A stretch of DNA of 64,000 nt from an uncultured Spirochaetia bacterium (GTDB lineage Bacteria > Spirochaetota > Spirochaetia > SZUA-6 > Bin103), in NCBI GenBank assembly GCA_958296075.1, contig CATQHW010000001.1, positions 744,001-808,000 of the forward strand, written 5' to 3'. A program made the position numbers and the translations under genes. Below the pieces are notes generated by a model. That model did no database searches. It saw only the letters and a list, made by a program, of their open reading frames with translations, and was not told where the DNA came from. This document shows, piece by piece, positions 10,320 to 20,016 of this stretch. The stretch's first letter is position 1. Each line of letters starts with the position of its first letter.

Positions 10320-12566
10320 TCATACGACGAGCCCCTCGGCGGCACGGTAGGTCGGGTCGTCCCAGGTGAGGCCGACATCAGGTCGATACAGATCAAAGTT
10401 AGACAAGACAACGAATTGCATGCCGAAGTCCGCCTCGCGGACGACCGTCGCGGCGTTGGCGGAGAGCAGCGATCCTCTAGCGGACGGCGGCACAGGCACG
10501 ACGTAGGGCTGCAATCGCCGTGCGATTCGACCGGGGCGTTCCACCCACTTCAGTTCGTCGACCAAACGTTCGGCCGTTTCGTCGTTGCCGTCGGCGCCGC
10601 GGTAGGGAACGATCACCGGCACCATGGGAGTCTCGATCAGCCGGAACTCCTTGGCGATGGTCTCGAAGGGAAAGTCCAGGCTCGTCGCACGCTCACCGAG
10701 CATGCGCAGGATGGCCCTGGTGTCCAACGAAGCGTCGCCGGCGTGCCAGTAGAGCTCCTGGAAGTAACGCTGGATCGCTTCCAGGGACATGGGGTCGTCC
10801 TCGTACCGTCGCATCACGCTGCGGGCCACGTCGGCGGACTGTTCGATTTCCGTAGGGAGCTTGCGCCCGTCGTCGAACACGAACACGTCACCGACGGACG
10901 CGCGGCCCTCGCGGTTGCAGCGTCCGGCAGCCTGGATGATCGACTCCAAGCCGGCCACGGCTCGCCAGACGACCGGAAAGTCCACGTCGACGCCGGCCTC
11001 AATGAGCGACGTCGCGACCAGCCGCACGGGCGCGCCGTCGTTCAGGCGCGCTCTCACCGTTTCGAGCGTCTCGTGGCGGTGGCGCGCGCACATCAAGGTC
11101 GTCAGGTGGCAGGCGCCCTCTGACTTGCACATCGACTCGTACAGCTCCCGCGCGTGCCGGCGAGTGTTGACGATGCACAAGACCTGCCGCTCCGCACTCA
11201 GACGCGCCGCCAAGTGGCGGTCGTCCATCGTCCCCTGTTGGCGTATCCGCGTGCGCTCCAGGGTTCGGTAGAGGCGCTTCGGGTCGGGCGCAAGCTCGCG
11301 CAGATCCTCGAAGCCGCCGTCGAAGCCATCTTTCTGGCCCAGGGCCGGCTGGGTTGCGGTGCAGAGCACGATGCTGGCGCGCCAGTTTCGGGCCAGTTCA
11401 TCAATAGTCGCGGCGCACGGGCGCAGCAACTTCAGCGGCAACGTCTGCGCTTCGTCCAGAATGATCACGCTGTTGGCGATGTTGTGCAGCTTGCGGCAGC
11501 GCGAGGGACGGTTGGAGAACAGGCTCTCGAAGAACTGGACGGCGGTGGTGACGATGATCGGAGCGTCCCAGTTCTCCATCGCCAGACGTAACTTTTCCTT
11601 TGCTTCCCGGTTCTTGATCTGATCTTCGTCGAACGTACTGTGATGCTCGACGACGAAGTCGGCCGCATCGGCATCGTCCCGACGTAGCGCATCCCGGAAC
11701 ACGGAAGCCGTCTGTTCGATGATGCTCATATACGGGATGACGTAAATGACGCGCGCCAGCCCATGATACACCGCGTGGTTCAGGGCGAAGGCGAGAGAAG
11801 TCAGCGTCTTGCCTCCGCCCGTCGGCACGGTCAGCGTGAACAGCCCGGGCGGCTCTGCGGCCCGCTGCCGGGCATGGCCGAGCACCTCCCGGCGCAGCAT
11901 GTTCACGTTGCCAGCCTTGGCGCTTTCGGTAAGGGCGTCGAGATAGGCATCCAGGCGCCCTGACAGTTCACGGAGACCCGGGTGCTGCCCGCGCGGCTTC
12001 TCCTGGTCATCCAGCCTGTCGAAATAGGCTTCGGTGTCCAGAAAGTCGGCATCCACGAGCGCGGAGAACACCATGCGGATGAAGAACGCGGCGCAGAACC
12101 CAAGTGAATCCCTGTCGCGCGGCTTTAGAGACGATCGCGCCGGCGGCTTCGGAGGGGAAATCTGTCCCCGCCATACCGGATCGAGGTGCGGGATCGGTTT
12201 CTGGAGCCGGTCAGCCAATGCGGTGATCTGCTCACCGTTTACGCCGTTGGCAAGGCCGGCATGATGGCCGGCGATGCAGAAGGCCAGCAGCTTGCCGAGC
12301 TTGTCCCCATAACGTTCGATCGCGGCCTTGGCGCCGGCGGTGGAGTGGTCGACGACTCGGCTTCCGCCATCGAGCCGCGTCTGGAACTCCGGCGCATACT
12401 TGCCGAGATCGTGCAGCAGGCCGACCGCACGGCCGATCTCGGCCAGACCTGCGATATCGAGAAACGCTGCTGCCCGCTCCGCGGTATCTTCAAGATGTAC
12501 CGACAACCGATGCCAGTCCCGTCGGTTGGCGGATTCAGCGCTGTGCGCGTAGTAACGTGAGATCAC
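10320..12566 (-). CDS. cas3: CRISPR-associated helicase-nuclease Cas3
   Basis: 748 residues in normal HD-helicase order. The HD nuclease has His52-Asp53 in GLLHDLGKYAPEF and HSTAGAKAA; the SF2 helicase has TVPTGGGKTLTSLAFAL (Walker A), ILDEAQTLPLKLL (motif II), LCTATQPAL (motif III) and AAGRCNREG (motif VI). Cas3 is recruited by target-bound Cascade, then unwinds and degrades the invader. Cas3 is first in I-C operons, but here about 0.8 kb of hicA, cre and hicB separate it from cas5, so Cascade and Cas3 may be expressed independently. Only 45 bp separate its start from the sulfatase gene upstream on the same strand. Confidence 0.98.
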   Translation of the reverse strand: MISRYYAHSAESANRRDWHRLSVHLEDTAERAAAFLDIAGLAEIGRAVGLLHDLGKYAPEFQTRLDGGSRVVDHSTAGAKAAIERYGDKLGKLLAFCIAGHHAGLANGVNGEQITALADRLQKPIPHLDPVWRGQISPPKPPARSSLKPRDRDSLGFCAAFFIRMVFSALVDADFLDTEAYFDRLDDQEKPRGQHPGLRELSGRLDAYLDALTESAKAGNVNMLRREVLGHARQRAAEPPGLFTLTVPTGGGKTLTSLAFALNHAVYHGLARVIYVIPYMSIIEQTASVFRDALRRDDADAADFVVEHHSTFDEDQIKNREAKEKLRLAMENWDAPIIVTTAVQFFESLFSNRPSRCRKLHNIANSVIILDEAQTLPLKLLRPCAATIDELARNWRASIVLCTATQPALGQKDGFDGGFEDLRELAPDPKRLYRTLERTRIRQQGTMDDRHLAARLSAERQVLCIVNTRRHARELYESMCKSEGACHLTTLMCARHRHETLETVRARLNDGAPVRLVATSLIEAGVDVDFPVVWRAVAGLESIIQAAGRCNREGRASVGDVFVFDDGRKLPTEIEQSADVARSVMRRYEDDPMSLEAIQRYFQELYWHAGDASLDTRAILRMLGERATSLDFPFETIAKEFRLIETPMVPVIVPYRGADGNDETAERLVDELKWVERPGRIARRLQPYVVPVPPSARGSLLSANAATVVREADFGMQFVVLSNFDLYRPDVGLTWDDPTYRAAEGLVV

Positions 12567-12611
12567 GGCACCGCTCCGTCGAACCGGTCCACACCCGCGC
12601 GTTGGCCCCGA

Positions 12612-14015
12612 TCAGCCGGGCGGACGCAGCTCCTCCAGGTCGGCCGGCTCCGGGATGATCTGCCCTGACCGACGCCGTTCGGCGGCCGGCTCGATGACCG
12701 GCTCCTTGCCCTCCACGTCACGGATACAGCCCAGCAGTCGCTGCCGCAGCAGGGCGGCCACCTCCTCGTGCGCGGGGTTGCCGGCCAGGTTGCACAGCTC
12801 GTAGCGGTCGGCGCGCAGATCGTAGAGGAACTCCTCGACGTAGCGGTCGGCGGCCGGCGCCTCGCCGCCGTTCAGCCCCGGCGCGCTCACCGAGTACTTC
12901 CAGCGCTTCGTGCGCAGCGCGCGTCCCACCTGCGACTCCGATATCTGCACGAACACCTGATCGGGCCACCGGGGATCGGCCGAACCGCCGCGGATCAGCG
13001 GCAGCGCCGAACGGCCCTGCATCGCCTCCGGCGCCTCGATCCCGGCGGCGTCCAGCAGGGTCGGCGGCAGATCGATCAGGCTCACCAGTTCCTCGACGCG
13101 GCCGCCGCCGTCGAAACCGGGGCCGGCCAGCGCGGCCGGGACGCGGATCGCCGACTCGTGACAGGAGCGCTTGTACTCGCCGTTGCGCGTCTTGAAGTGG
13201 TTGCCGTGGTCGGAGGTGTACAGCACCACCGTATCGTCGGCCAGCCCCAGGCTGCGCAGCGCGTCCAGCACGCGGCCGAACGCCTCGTCCAGCCGCTTGA
13301 CCATGCCGTAGTAGCCCGGCAGGTGCTGCTGCGCCGTGCCGCCGAGCGCGGCCAGATCGGGCGGCGCCCACGCGCCCGTGTACCGCTCCTCGTACCCGTC
13401 GGGAGCGGGATAGTCGTCGCGGTGGTTCTGGTGGTGCGGCTCGATGAAGGAGAGGAACAGAAAGAACGGCCGGTCGCGCGGCCCGCCGTCGCGGCCGTCC
13501 AGGTAGCGGATGGCGGCGTCGGCCAAGGCGTCGACCCGGTAGCCCGGCAACTCCACCGGCCGTTCGTCGCCGTCGTACAGCGTCGTCCGGTAGGCGTCCG
13601 AGGTGTACTCCAGGACGTTGGAAGCCAGCCAGTAGTCGTAGCGGCCGCGGTGCTCCGGCGCCACGGCGCCGATCCGGTCGCGCGGCGCCAAGTGCCACTT
13701 GCCGATGTAGGCGCAGGCGTAGCCGGCGCCGTGGAAGTGATCCGGCAGCGTGGGCAACGCCGGATCGAGGGTGATCGCGTTGCGGAACACCCCGGTCTCC
13801 GTGGCGTACAGACCGGTCTGCAGGCATGAACGGGCCGGCCCGCACACCGGTTGGCACGTGAAGGCGTTGGCGAGGTGCGTGCCGCGCGCGGCGAATCGAT
13901 CGAAGTTGGGGGTCAGGCCGCTGGGGTTGCCGTGGATGCCCGTGGTGTCCCAACGCTGCTGATCGGTGAAGAAGACGACGACATTCGGGGGTCGCGGGCC
14001 GGGGTGCGCGCTCAT
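12612..14015 (-). CDS. Sulfatase (arylsulfatase / choline-sulfatase-like)
   Basis: 467 residues from the ATG at 14015. NVVVFFTDQQRWDTTGIHGN is the metal-binding start of the alkaline-phosphatase-like fold, and Cys58 in CGPAR is the residue converted to formylglycine; YTSDHGNH follows mid-protein. It removes sulfate esters, probably from sulfated polysaccharides, as two deacetylase-like genes and a propeller hydrolase lie next to it in the same direction. No signal peptide is obvious, so it may act in the cytoplasm or be exported another way. Substrate unknown. Confidence 0.92.
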   Translation of the reverse strand: MSAHPGPRPPNVVVFFTDQQRWDTTGIHGNPSGLTPNFDRFAARGTHLANAFTCQPVCGPARSCLQTGLYATETGVFRNAITLDPALPTLPDHFHGAGYACAYIGKWHLAPRDRIGAVAPEHRGRYDYWLASNVLEYTSDAYRTTLYDGDERPVELPGYRVDALADAAIRYLDGRDGGPRDRPFFLFLSFIEPHHQNHRDDYPAPDGYEERYTGAWAPPDLAALGGTAQQHLPGYYGMVKRLDEAFGRVLDALRSLGLADDTVVLYTSDHGNHFKTRNGEYKRSCHESAIRVPAALAGPGFDGGGRVEELVSLIDLPPTLLDAAGIEAPEAMQGRSALPLIRGGSADPRWPDQVFVQISESQVGRALRTKRWKYSVSAPGLNGGEAPAADRYVEEFLYDLRADRYELCNLAGNPAHEEVAALLRQRLLGCIRDVEGKEPVIEPAAERRRSGQIIPEPADLEELRPPG

Positions 14016-14035
14016 GGGCGTCAGGTTCCTCTTGG

Positions 14036-14947
14036 TCAGGCGAAGCGTCGGGCCACATCGTAGCCCTGCGTGCGCTGCGGCGGAATCGGCGGCGCCGGCC
14101 ACAGCAACGCCGGCTGTTCGCGGCAGCGGCGCGCCTCGGCGTCCAGCGTCGACACCTCATGGCCCCGATCACGCGCCACGCGCAGGAGGAGATCGATGCA
14201 GTCGCCTTCGGGGTCCTGGCGGCGGATCATGGTCCACGGATGGAACACGAAGCAGCAGAACGGCAGTCCGGCTTCCTCGGCCGCGTCGAGGGTGCGCCGG
14301 TGCACGCCGAACTCCTCCTGCGGGGTCTCGACCAGGCGCGGCGGGTACGCGAACGGCGACGGCCAGCGCACCGCGTACTGCCGCCCGCGCCCGTAGTCCT
14401 TGACCAGCGCGTCCTGCCAGCCGTGTCCGGGCAACTCCAGGAGGTCGTCGTAGCCGTCGTCCGCATAGGAGAACGGCCCGTGCAGATCGCCGGGCAGCGA
14501 ATCCTCGAAGGCCGACTTGAGGTAGGCGGAACTCCACTCGCACCCCGCGGCGCGCAGGGCGCTCAGGTTCTCCGGGCAGCCGCGAAAGCCGCAGCCGGCC
14601 CCGGAGCGGGGGCGGAAGCCGCGGCAGGGACGGTCGAGCCGGTCGCGGATGGACGCCACCCCGCGCGCGGTCTCTTCGAAGATGAACTCCGGCGTCGGCA
14701 CCGGCAGCGACCACGGGTTCTTGCAGATCAGCCGCGAGTGGCGATAGGTATGGCTGTTGACGTCGTGCAGGTCCGGCGTTTCGTCGAGGATGCGCTTGAG
14801 CGCGGGGCCCTCCTGTCCGTCGGCCAGTTCGCCTACCACGAACAGCGTCATCGGCGCGTCGAAGCGCCGGTGCGCGCGGGTGATCACGCGCAGCGCCGGG
14901 ATGCAGAGGCCCGCTTCCTCGGTGTCGTAGGTGAAGACGACGCGCAT
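14036..14947 (-). CDS. Polysaccharide deacetylase family protein
   Basis: 303 residues from MRVVFTYDTEEAGLCIPALR. The opening TYDTEE replaces the usual TFDDG, and DVNSHTYRHSRL supplies the histidines of the second motif, so a metal-dependent NodB-type fold is likely. FRPRSGAGCGFRGCPENLSALRAAG and FHPWTM are further family-like segments. It would deacetylate or otherwise act on an N-acetylated sugar or related C-N bond. It overlaps the promoter side of a frameshifted paralogue immediately upstream (2 bp gap), so the pair arose by tandem duplication. Confidence 0.75.
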   Translation of the reverse strand: MRVVFTYDTEEAGLCIPALRVITRAHRRFDAPMTLFVVGELADGQEGPALKRILDETPDLHDVNSHTYRHSRLICKNPWSLPVPTPEFIFEETARGVASIRDRLDRPCRGFRPRSGAGCGFRGCPENLSALRAAGCEWSSAYLKSAFEDSLPGDLHGPFSYADDGYDDLLELPGHGWQDALVKDYGRGRQYAVRWPSPFAYPPRLVETPQEEFGVHRRTLDAAEEAGLPFCCFVFHPWTMIRRQDPEGDCIDLLLRVARDRGHEVSTLDAEARRCREQPALLWPAPPIPPQRTQGYDVARRFA

Positions 14948-14949
14948 CG

Positions 14950-15884
14950 TTACGCGAACAGGGTACCCGGGTCGAAGTCGGCCGCCCGGCTCGGCGGCAC
15001 CTCCGGCTCGACGAGCGCCGCGGGACCGGCAGCCGCGAATCGGCCGGCTACGTGGTCGAGGGTGGTCACCGGTAATCCTTCCGCGGCGGCGTGGTCGATC
15101 AGCAGGTCGACGATGCGCGCATCCGGGTCCTGGGACCGGACCGTGGAATCGGCGTCGAACGCCAGGCAGCAGTACGGCACACCCGCATCCCCGGCGGCCG
15201 CGATCGTGGCGCGGTGCACTGCAAGCTCCTCTTCCGGGGTCTCCACCAGTGCGGCCGGATACGCGAACGGGCTGGGCCAGCGGACGATGCGCTGCTGCGC
15301 GCGGCCGGCGTCTCTTGCCGCGCACCGGTGCCTGCGCGCGCCTTGACGGCCCCGTCCGGCCAGCCGTGCGCGGGCAACTCGAGCAGCTCCGGGTACCCAT
15401 CGGCGGCGTAGCGGAACGGACCGCACAGGTCTCCCGGTGCCGAGTCCCCGTAGGTCGACCGCACGTACGCCGAGGACCACCTCAGGCCCGCGGCGCGCAT
15501 CGCCTCCAGGTTCGCCGCGCAGCCGCGAAATCCCGCGCCCGCCCCCTCCGCCGGCCGCACGCCGCTGCAGGGCCGACCGAGCGCCTCCCTGACCGCCTGG
15601 GCGCCGCGCGTGAACTCCTCGGCGATCAGCCGATCGGACGGCTGCGGCATCGACCACGGCACCTTGCGCAGCACGCGGATATGGCGGTAGGTGGCGGTGT
15701 TCACGTCCGCGAGGTCACCGGCGGCGTCGATCGCCGGCAACAGCGCCTCCCGCTCGATCTCCGCGATTCGGCCGGCCACGAAGACGGTGGCCGGCGCCTG
15801 CCGGACGCGGTGCGCGTTCAGGATGGTGGCGAGCTTGCTCACCGCTGCGGCCGTGGCGGCGGTGTAGCTGAGGATCAGCTCCAT
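14950..15884 (-). pseudogene. Frameshifted paralogue of the polysaccharide deacetylase
   Basis: Starts MELILSYTAATAAAVSKLAT at 15884 and follows its neighbour (DVNTATYRHIRVLRK, FRGCAANLEAMRAAGLRWSS, ELPAHGWPDGAVKA) until about 15320. There the matching sequence moves to another frame (IVRWPSPFAYPAALVETPEEEL to the stop at 14950). One small indel therefore breaks the gene in the middle. It may be a true pseudogene or an assembly error; the two halves together give about 310 codons, the paralogue's length. The TYDTEE motif of the neighbour is SYTAAT here, so the first metal site is lost too, which favours real decay. Confidence 0.75.
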
Positions 15885-15903
15885 CCGCGACGACTCCGCC
15901 GCG

Positions 15904-17058
15904 TTACGGGCGCTGCGGCTTGCGCAGCACGGGCTGGTCGCCGCGCCACTCGATCTCGGCGACGTAGATCCCTTCCTCCAGAGTCTTCTCGTCCGCGTAG
16001 GAGCCGCGGTAGCGCAGCACCCCGGCGACGCGGTTCAGCTTGCGGGTGTACTCCTTGCGGTCGGTGGTCAGATAGGTGCGCCCGTCCTGCTCGACGACCT
16101 CGGTGGCGTGGTACGGCCCCATCAGATAGGCGCCGGTGCCCACGTCCCAGGTGTTGCCACGCGCGGCCACGAAGCCGGTCGGCGACGGGCTGACCGAATG
16201 ATGGAGCCCCTCGCCGTAGGTGTAGAACAGGTGCCACATGCCGTCCCGATGCAGCACGAACGGCGACTCGATCCCCATGGTGCCGCGCAGCGACGGCGGC
16301 AAGGCCAGCACCACGCCGTGATCGGCGATCGTCCGCCAGTCGCGGGTGCTGGCCAGCGCGACGCAGGCGTACCCGTGCCGGTCCATGGCGATGTAATACA
16401 GCAGGTAGCGGTCGCCGAAGCGCATCACGTGCGCGTCCTTGCAGGTGGAGCCCTGCTTGCACCACGACGGGGGACCCCATGCGGGATTGCCCTCCGCCCC
16501 GGTCCAGTGCTCCAGGTCCGGCGACCAGACGAGGTTGAAGCCCACGAACGGCGTGCCGTCCGTACCGCCGCCGCGCACCCCGTACAGCAGGCCGTACCGC
16601 CGCGGTCCGTCCCGGTCGAAGGCGAACACCTGCGCGTTGGAGCGGCTGGCCAGGTCGAAGCGGCCCTCCGGCTCGAACAGCAGGGTGTCGCGGTAGCGCA
16701 AGTTGAACAGGTCGGGCCCCACCGCGTGGCCGCAGCCCGGCTCCAGACAGACCCGGTTGGCCCGTTCGTAGTCGCCCGCGCGGTACGCGGCGATCCACGC
16801 CTCGGTGTTCCGCATGTCGCCGGTCACGTAGTACAGGTGCAGGTTCCGGCCGTCGTGAAAGAAGCAGTGGTCGACCTGATAGCTGCCGGCCGGCGGCGCG
16901 TAGGCGTGCACGGTGACTTCGTCGAAGCCCTGCGTGTCGGAGGCGAAGAGCTGCTTGTGCAGGGTCAGGAACCGCTCCTCGAACTCGGCCGGCGTCAGGC
17001 TTATGCCGAACTCGGGATCGAGCGGAACGGTGCCGTCGGGGGCGCGGTCAGCAGTCAT
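15904..17058 (-). CDS. GH43/GH32-like five-bladed propeller glycosidase
   Basis: 384 residues from MTADRAPDGTVPLDPEFGIS. Repeated blades are visible: YQVDHCFFHDGRNLHLYYV, NLVWSPDLEHWTG, KDAHVMRFGDRYLLYYIAMD, GIESPFVLHRDGMWHLFYTYG. D-x-H-x-x-x-F and E-S-P-F are the kinds of catalytic positions used by GH32, GH43 and related families. It probably cleaves or phosphorolyses a sugar linkage. It shares direction with the deacetylase and sulfatase genes (19-bp gap), which suggests one glycan-processing unit. The exact family cannot be fixed by eye. Confidence 0.7.
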   Translation of the reverse strand: MTADRAPDGTVPLDPEFGISLTPAEFEERFLTLHKQLFASDTQGFDEVTVHAYAPPAGSYQVDHCFFHDGRNLHLYYVTGDMRNTEAWIAAYRAGDYERANRVCLEPGCGHAVGPDLFNLRYRDTLLFEPEGRFDLASRSNAQVFAFDRDGPRRYGLLYGVRGGGTDGTPFVGFNLVWSPDLEHWTGAEGNPAWGPPSWCKQGSTCKDAHVMRFGDRYLLYYIAMDRHGYACVALASTRDWRTIADHGVVLALPPSLRGTMGIESPFVLHRDGMWHLFYTYGEGLHHSVSPSPTGFVAARGNTWDVGTGAYLMGPYHATEVVEQDGRTYLTTDRKEYTRKLNRVAGVLRYRGSYADEKTLEEGIYVAEIEWRGDQPVLRKPQRP

Positions 17059-17077
17059 CGGGTCGGGATCGGGCGAG

Positions 17078-19261
17078 CTACCAGCGCACGCCGCGAAGCT
17101 CCAGCTCCTCCGCGCGCAGGCAGGCGACGGTGTGATCGCTGCCCTCCTCGATCGGTTGCAGGGCGGGCACTTCGCTCTTGCAGCGCTCCTCCGCATAGGG
17201 ACAGCGCGTGTGGAAGGGACAGCCGGGCGGCGCGTCGGCGGGATCGGGCACGTCACCCTGCAGGATGATGCGGTCCATCTTGGCGCGCGGGTTGGGCACC
17301 GGCGCGGCCGACAGCAGCGCCTCCGTATACGGGTGCACCGGTTCGCGGAAGATCGCCTCCGTCGTGCCCATCTCCACGATACGGCCCAGGTACATCACCC
17401 CGCAGCGGTCGCTGAAGTGGCGGACGATGCCGAGCTCGTGGGTGATGAACAGGTAGGACAGCCCGTGCTCGTCCTGCAGCTTCTGCATGAGATTGAGAAT
17501 TTGCGCCTTGACCGAGACGTCGAGCGCCGAGGTGGGCTCGTCGGCCAGCAGCAGGCGCGGGTTCATCGTCAGCGCGCGCGCCAGCCCGATGCGCTGGCGC
17601 TGGCCGCCGGAGAACGCGTGCGGATAGCGCCCCATGTGCCGGGCGTCCAGCCCCACGTCCTCCAGCAGCTCCCCGACCCGCTCGCGGAGCCCTTGGCCGT
17701 CGGCGACGCCGAAGTTGCGCAACGGCTCGCCGACGATGTCGATGACCGTGAAGCGGGGATTGAGCGACTGGAACGGGTCCTGAAACAGCATCCGCACCTG
17801 CTGGCGCAGCAGGTTGAGCTGGTTCCGGTCGACGTCGGCGATGTCGAGGACGGCGCCGTCGCGCGCGTGGAAGCGGACGTTGCCGCCGGTGGGATCGACC
17901 GCGCGCACGATGCTGCGCGCCGTGGTCGACTTGCCGCAGCCGCTTTCGCCGACCAGGCTGACCGTCTCGCGTTCGCGGATCTCGAAGCTGATGCCGTCGA
18001 CCGCCTTGATCCAGCCCGCGTGCCGGCGAAAGAACCCCTTGCGGATCGGGAACCAGGTCCGCAGGTCGTCGATGGCGAGCACCGATGCGCCGCCGGCGCC
18101 GCGCGGCTGCTGCGCGGCGCGCCCGCCGGGCGTCTCTTCGCCGTCGCCGTTCTCCGCGGCTCCGGCCGGTTGCGCGGCGGTGCGCCGGTGGCGGCCGATC
18201 GATCCGCTTGCGGCGGCCGGCTCGTCGGTCGCGCCGCCGTCCGGCTCCGCTCCCAGTTCGATCTCTTCCGAGTGGAGGAAGCAGCGGACGACGTGATCGG
18301 TCTCCAGCTCCACCAGGGCCGGCACGTTGCGGTCGCAGACCCCTTCGATGAAGTGGTCGCAGCGGTTGCGGAAGGCGCAGCCGGTGGGACGGGAGTACGG
18401 ATCGGGGACCGTGCCGCGGATGCTGGCCAGCGCGCCGCGCTCGTGCTCGCCGCTCGGCAGCGAGCCGATGAGCGCCTGCGTGTACGGGTGCTTGGGATTC
18501 TCGAACAGCCGCGTGACGGCGGTGCGCTCGACCACCCGGCCCAGGTACATGACCACCACCTCTTCGGCGATCTCGGCGATGACCGCCAAGTCGTGGGTGA
18601 TGAACAGCACCGACATGTCGAAGCGCTGCTGGATGTCGCGCATCAGCTCCAGTACCTGCGCCTGGATGGTCACGTCGATGGCGGTGGTCGGCTCGTCGGC
18701 GATCAGCAGACGAGGATGGTTGATGAGCGCCATGGCGATCATCACGCGCTGCCGCATGCCCCCGGAGAAGTTGAAGATGTAGGAGTCCAGGCGGGTCTCG
18801 GCGCGCGGAATGCCGACGTCGCCCAGCATCTTGACGGCTATGTCGTTGGCCTGCTCCTTGGACATCTCCGGGTGGTGGACCAGCACCGCCTCGCGGAGCT
18901 GGTTGCCCACCGTGTGCAACAGGCTCAGCGCCGCCATCGGCTCCTGGTGGATGTAGGCGATCCGGTTGCCGCGGATCTGCCGCAGCCGCTCCGCCTTGGG
19001 GAGGTAATCGGTGAGGACTTCCGGCTCGGCGCCGTCATCGCCATGCAGGATGACCTGCCCGCCCTCGATCTCGCCCGGCCACGTCTGTATCTGCAGAATC
19101 GACTGCGCCAGCACGCTCTTGCCGCAGCCGCTCTCCCCGACCAGGCCGACCGTCTTGCCCTTGTCGATCGACAGGGAGACCCCGTCCACGGCGCGCACCA
19201 CGCCCGCCTTGGTGCGGAACCACGTGCGCAGGTCGTTGATCTCGAGGAGGGTCTCAGCCAC
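17078..19261 (-). CDS. Fused oligopeptide/dipeptide ABC transporter ATPase (DppD-DppF type)
   Basis: 727 residues holding two complete ABC ATPases. The first (about 1-345) has [27 protein letters not shown] and the family-specific C-terminal GCAFRNRC cysteine segment. A low-complexity Ala/Gly-rich linker (about 345-395) follows. The second (about 395-727) has [33 protein letters not shown] and [15 protein letters not shown]. Usually these are two genes, oppD/dppD and oppF/dppF; here they are joined. It energises peptide or oligosaccharide uptake at the inner membrane. No permease or binding protein of that family lies beside it. Confidence 0.93.
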   Translation of the reverse strand: MAETLLEINDLRTWFRTKAGVVRAVDGVSLSIDKGKTVGLVGESGCGKSVLAQSILQIQTWPGEIEGGQVILHGDDGAEPEVLTDYLPKAERLRQIRGNRIAYIHQEPMAALSLLHTVGNQLREAVLVHHPEMSKEQANDIAVKMLGDVGIPRAETRLDSYIFNFSGGMRQRVMIAMALINHPRLLIADEPTTAIDVTIQAQVLELMRDIQQRFDMSVLFITHDLAVIAEIAEEVVVMYLGRVVERTAVTRLFENPKHPYTQALIGSLPSGEHERGALASIRGTVPDPYSRPTGCAFRNRCDHFIEGVCDRNVPALVELETDHVVRCFLHSEEIELGAEPDGGATDEPAAASGSIGRHRRTAAQPAGAAENGDGEETPGGRAAQQPRGAGGASVLAIDDLRTWFPIRKGFFRRHAGWIKAVDGISFEIRERETVSLVGESGCGKSTTARSIVRAVDPTGGNVRFHARDGAVLDIADVDRNQLNLLRQQVRMLFQDPFQSLNPRFTVIDIVGEPLRNFGVADGQGLRERVGELLEDVGLDARHMGRYPHAFSGGQRQRIGLARALTMNPRLLLADEPTSALDVSVKAQILNLMQKLQDEHGLSYLFITHELGIVRHFSDRCGVMYLGRIVEMGTTEAIFREPVHPYTEALLSAAPVPNPRAKMDRIILQGDVPDPADAPPGCPFHTRCPYAEERCKSEVPALQPIEEGSDHTVACLRAEELELRGVRW

Positions 19262-19279
19262 CGATCGTGCTCCGGCCGG

Positions 19280-19831
19280 CTACCAGACGCGCCGCAGATC
19301 CACGGTCACGTCGATCGCGCCTGCCCGGTAGCGAATCGAATCCGCGCGCAGGTCTGATTCCCCGTACCGTTCGCCTTCGAGCAGGAAGCGCTCGATGGCG
19401 TGGTGTTCCGGATTCACCAGCCAGTACTCCGGCACCAAGAATCGCTCGTAGAGTCTTCGCTTTATCTCGCGGTCCTTCGTTGCGCTCGACGGTGAGATGA
19501 TTTCGATCACCAGATCGGGCGGCCCCAGGACGAGGGACGGGGAGATCATCTGCGTGCGCGACTCCTGAATCACGAAGATGTCGGGAACTACGATGTCGTG
19601 GTCGGAGAGGCGCACGTCGGTGGGAGCGTTGAACACGACGCCGGCGCCGGTGAGCTCGATGGCTTCGTAGAGCAGGAACTGCAGGCGCCGGGAGACCGTC
19701 TGATGATAGGTGCTTGGCGAGGCGGCCATGTAGTGCTCTCCGTCGATGATCTCGTGGATGTTGCCGTCATCCGGCAGAAGCAGGTAGTCGTCGTACGTCA
19801 GCTTGACCGGTGACCCGGTGAGCACTCCCAT
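19280..19831 (-). CDS. Uma2 family (DUF820) PD-(D/E)XK nuclease-like protein
   Basis: 183 residues from MGVLTGSPVKLTYDDYLLLP; an in-frame ATG at 19870 would add 13. Markers of the Uma2 family are EIIDGEHYMAASPSTYHQTV, VVPDIFVI, PDLVIEIISPSSATKDREIK and YWLVNPEHHAIERF, with the nuclease-like D-(x)n-E-I-x-S core. The function of these proteins is unsettled; many are mobile single genes and some are linked to transposons or defence. An AT-rich promoter lies upstream. Confidence 0.88.
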   Translation of the reverse strand: MGVLTGSPVKLTYDDYLLLPDDGNIHEIIDGEHYMAASPSTYHQTVSRRLQFLLYEAIELTGAGVVFNAPTDVRLSDHDIVVPDIFVIQESRTQMISPSLVLGPPDLVIEIISPSSATKDREIKRRLYERFLVPEYWLVNPEHHAIERFLLEGERYGESDLRADSIRYRAGAIDVTVDLRRVW

Positions 19832-19904
19832 CAGAGACGCGATGGTAGGAGACGCTGCGGCGAGAGTCAATCCGCCGCGTTACCGCGATCGACACCGCGT
19901 GTGT

Positions 19905-19935
19905 ATCACATATTATACTATCTATACTATGACAA
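19905..19935 (-). promoter_or_regulatory. AT-rich promoter region before the Uma2 gene
   Basis: A sharp AT island in GC-rich DNA. The minus strand contains a perfect TATAAT (19917-19912) and a TTGTCA further upstream (19934-19929), though their spacing is only about 12 bp. The plus strand shows a direct repeat TATACTAT, c, TATACTAT (19915-19931), which could be an operator. Confidence 0.5.
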
Positions 19936-20016
19936 TCGTATGACCATGCTCAACTTTCGGGTCGCCGATCAGGACGCGGCAGCCGGCAGGTGGGCCGCAC
20001 GGCTGGCGGAAGCGTG

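Noticed and set aside
10269-10320. A separate CreT-like small toxin RNA or mini-ORF between the promoter and the first decayed repeat
   Set aside because: Only about five bases separate the predicted transcription start from the repeat, so there is no room; HicA is the likelier toxin.
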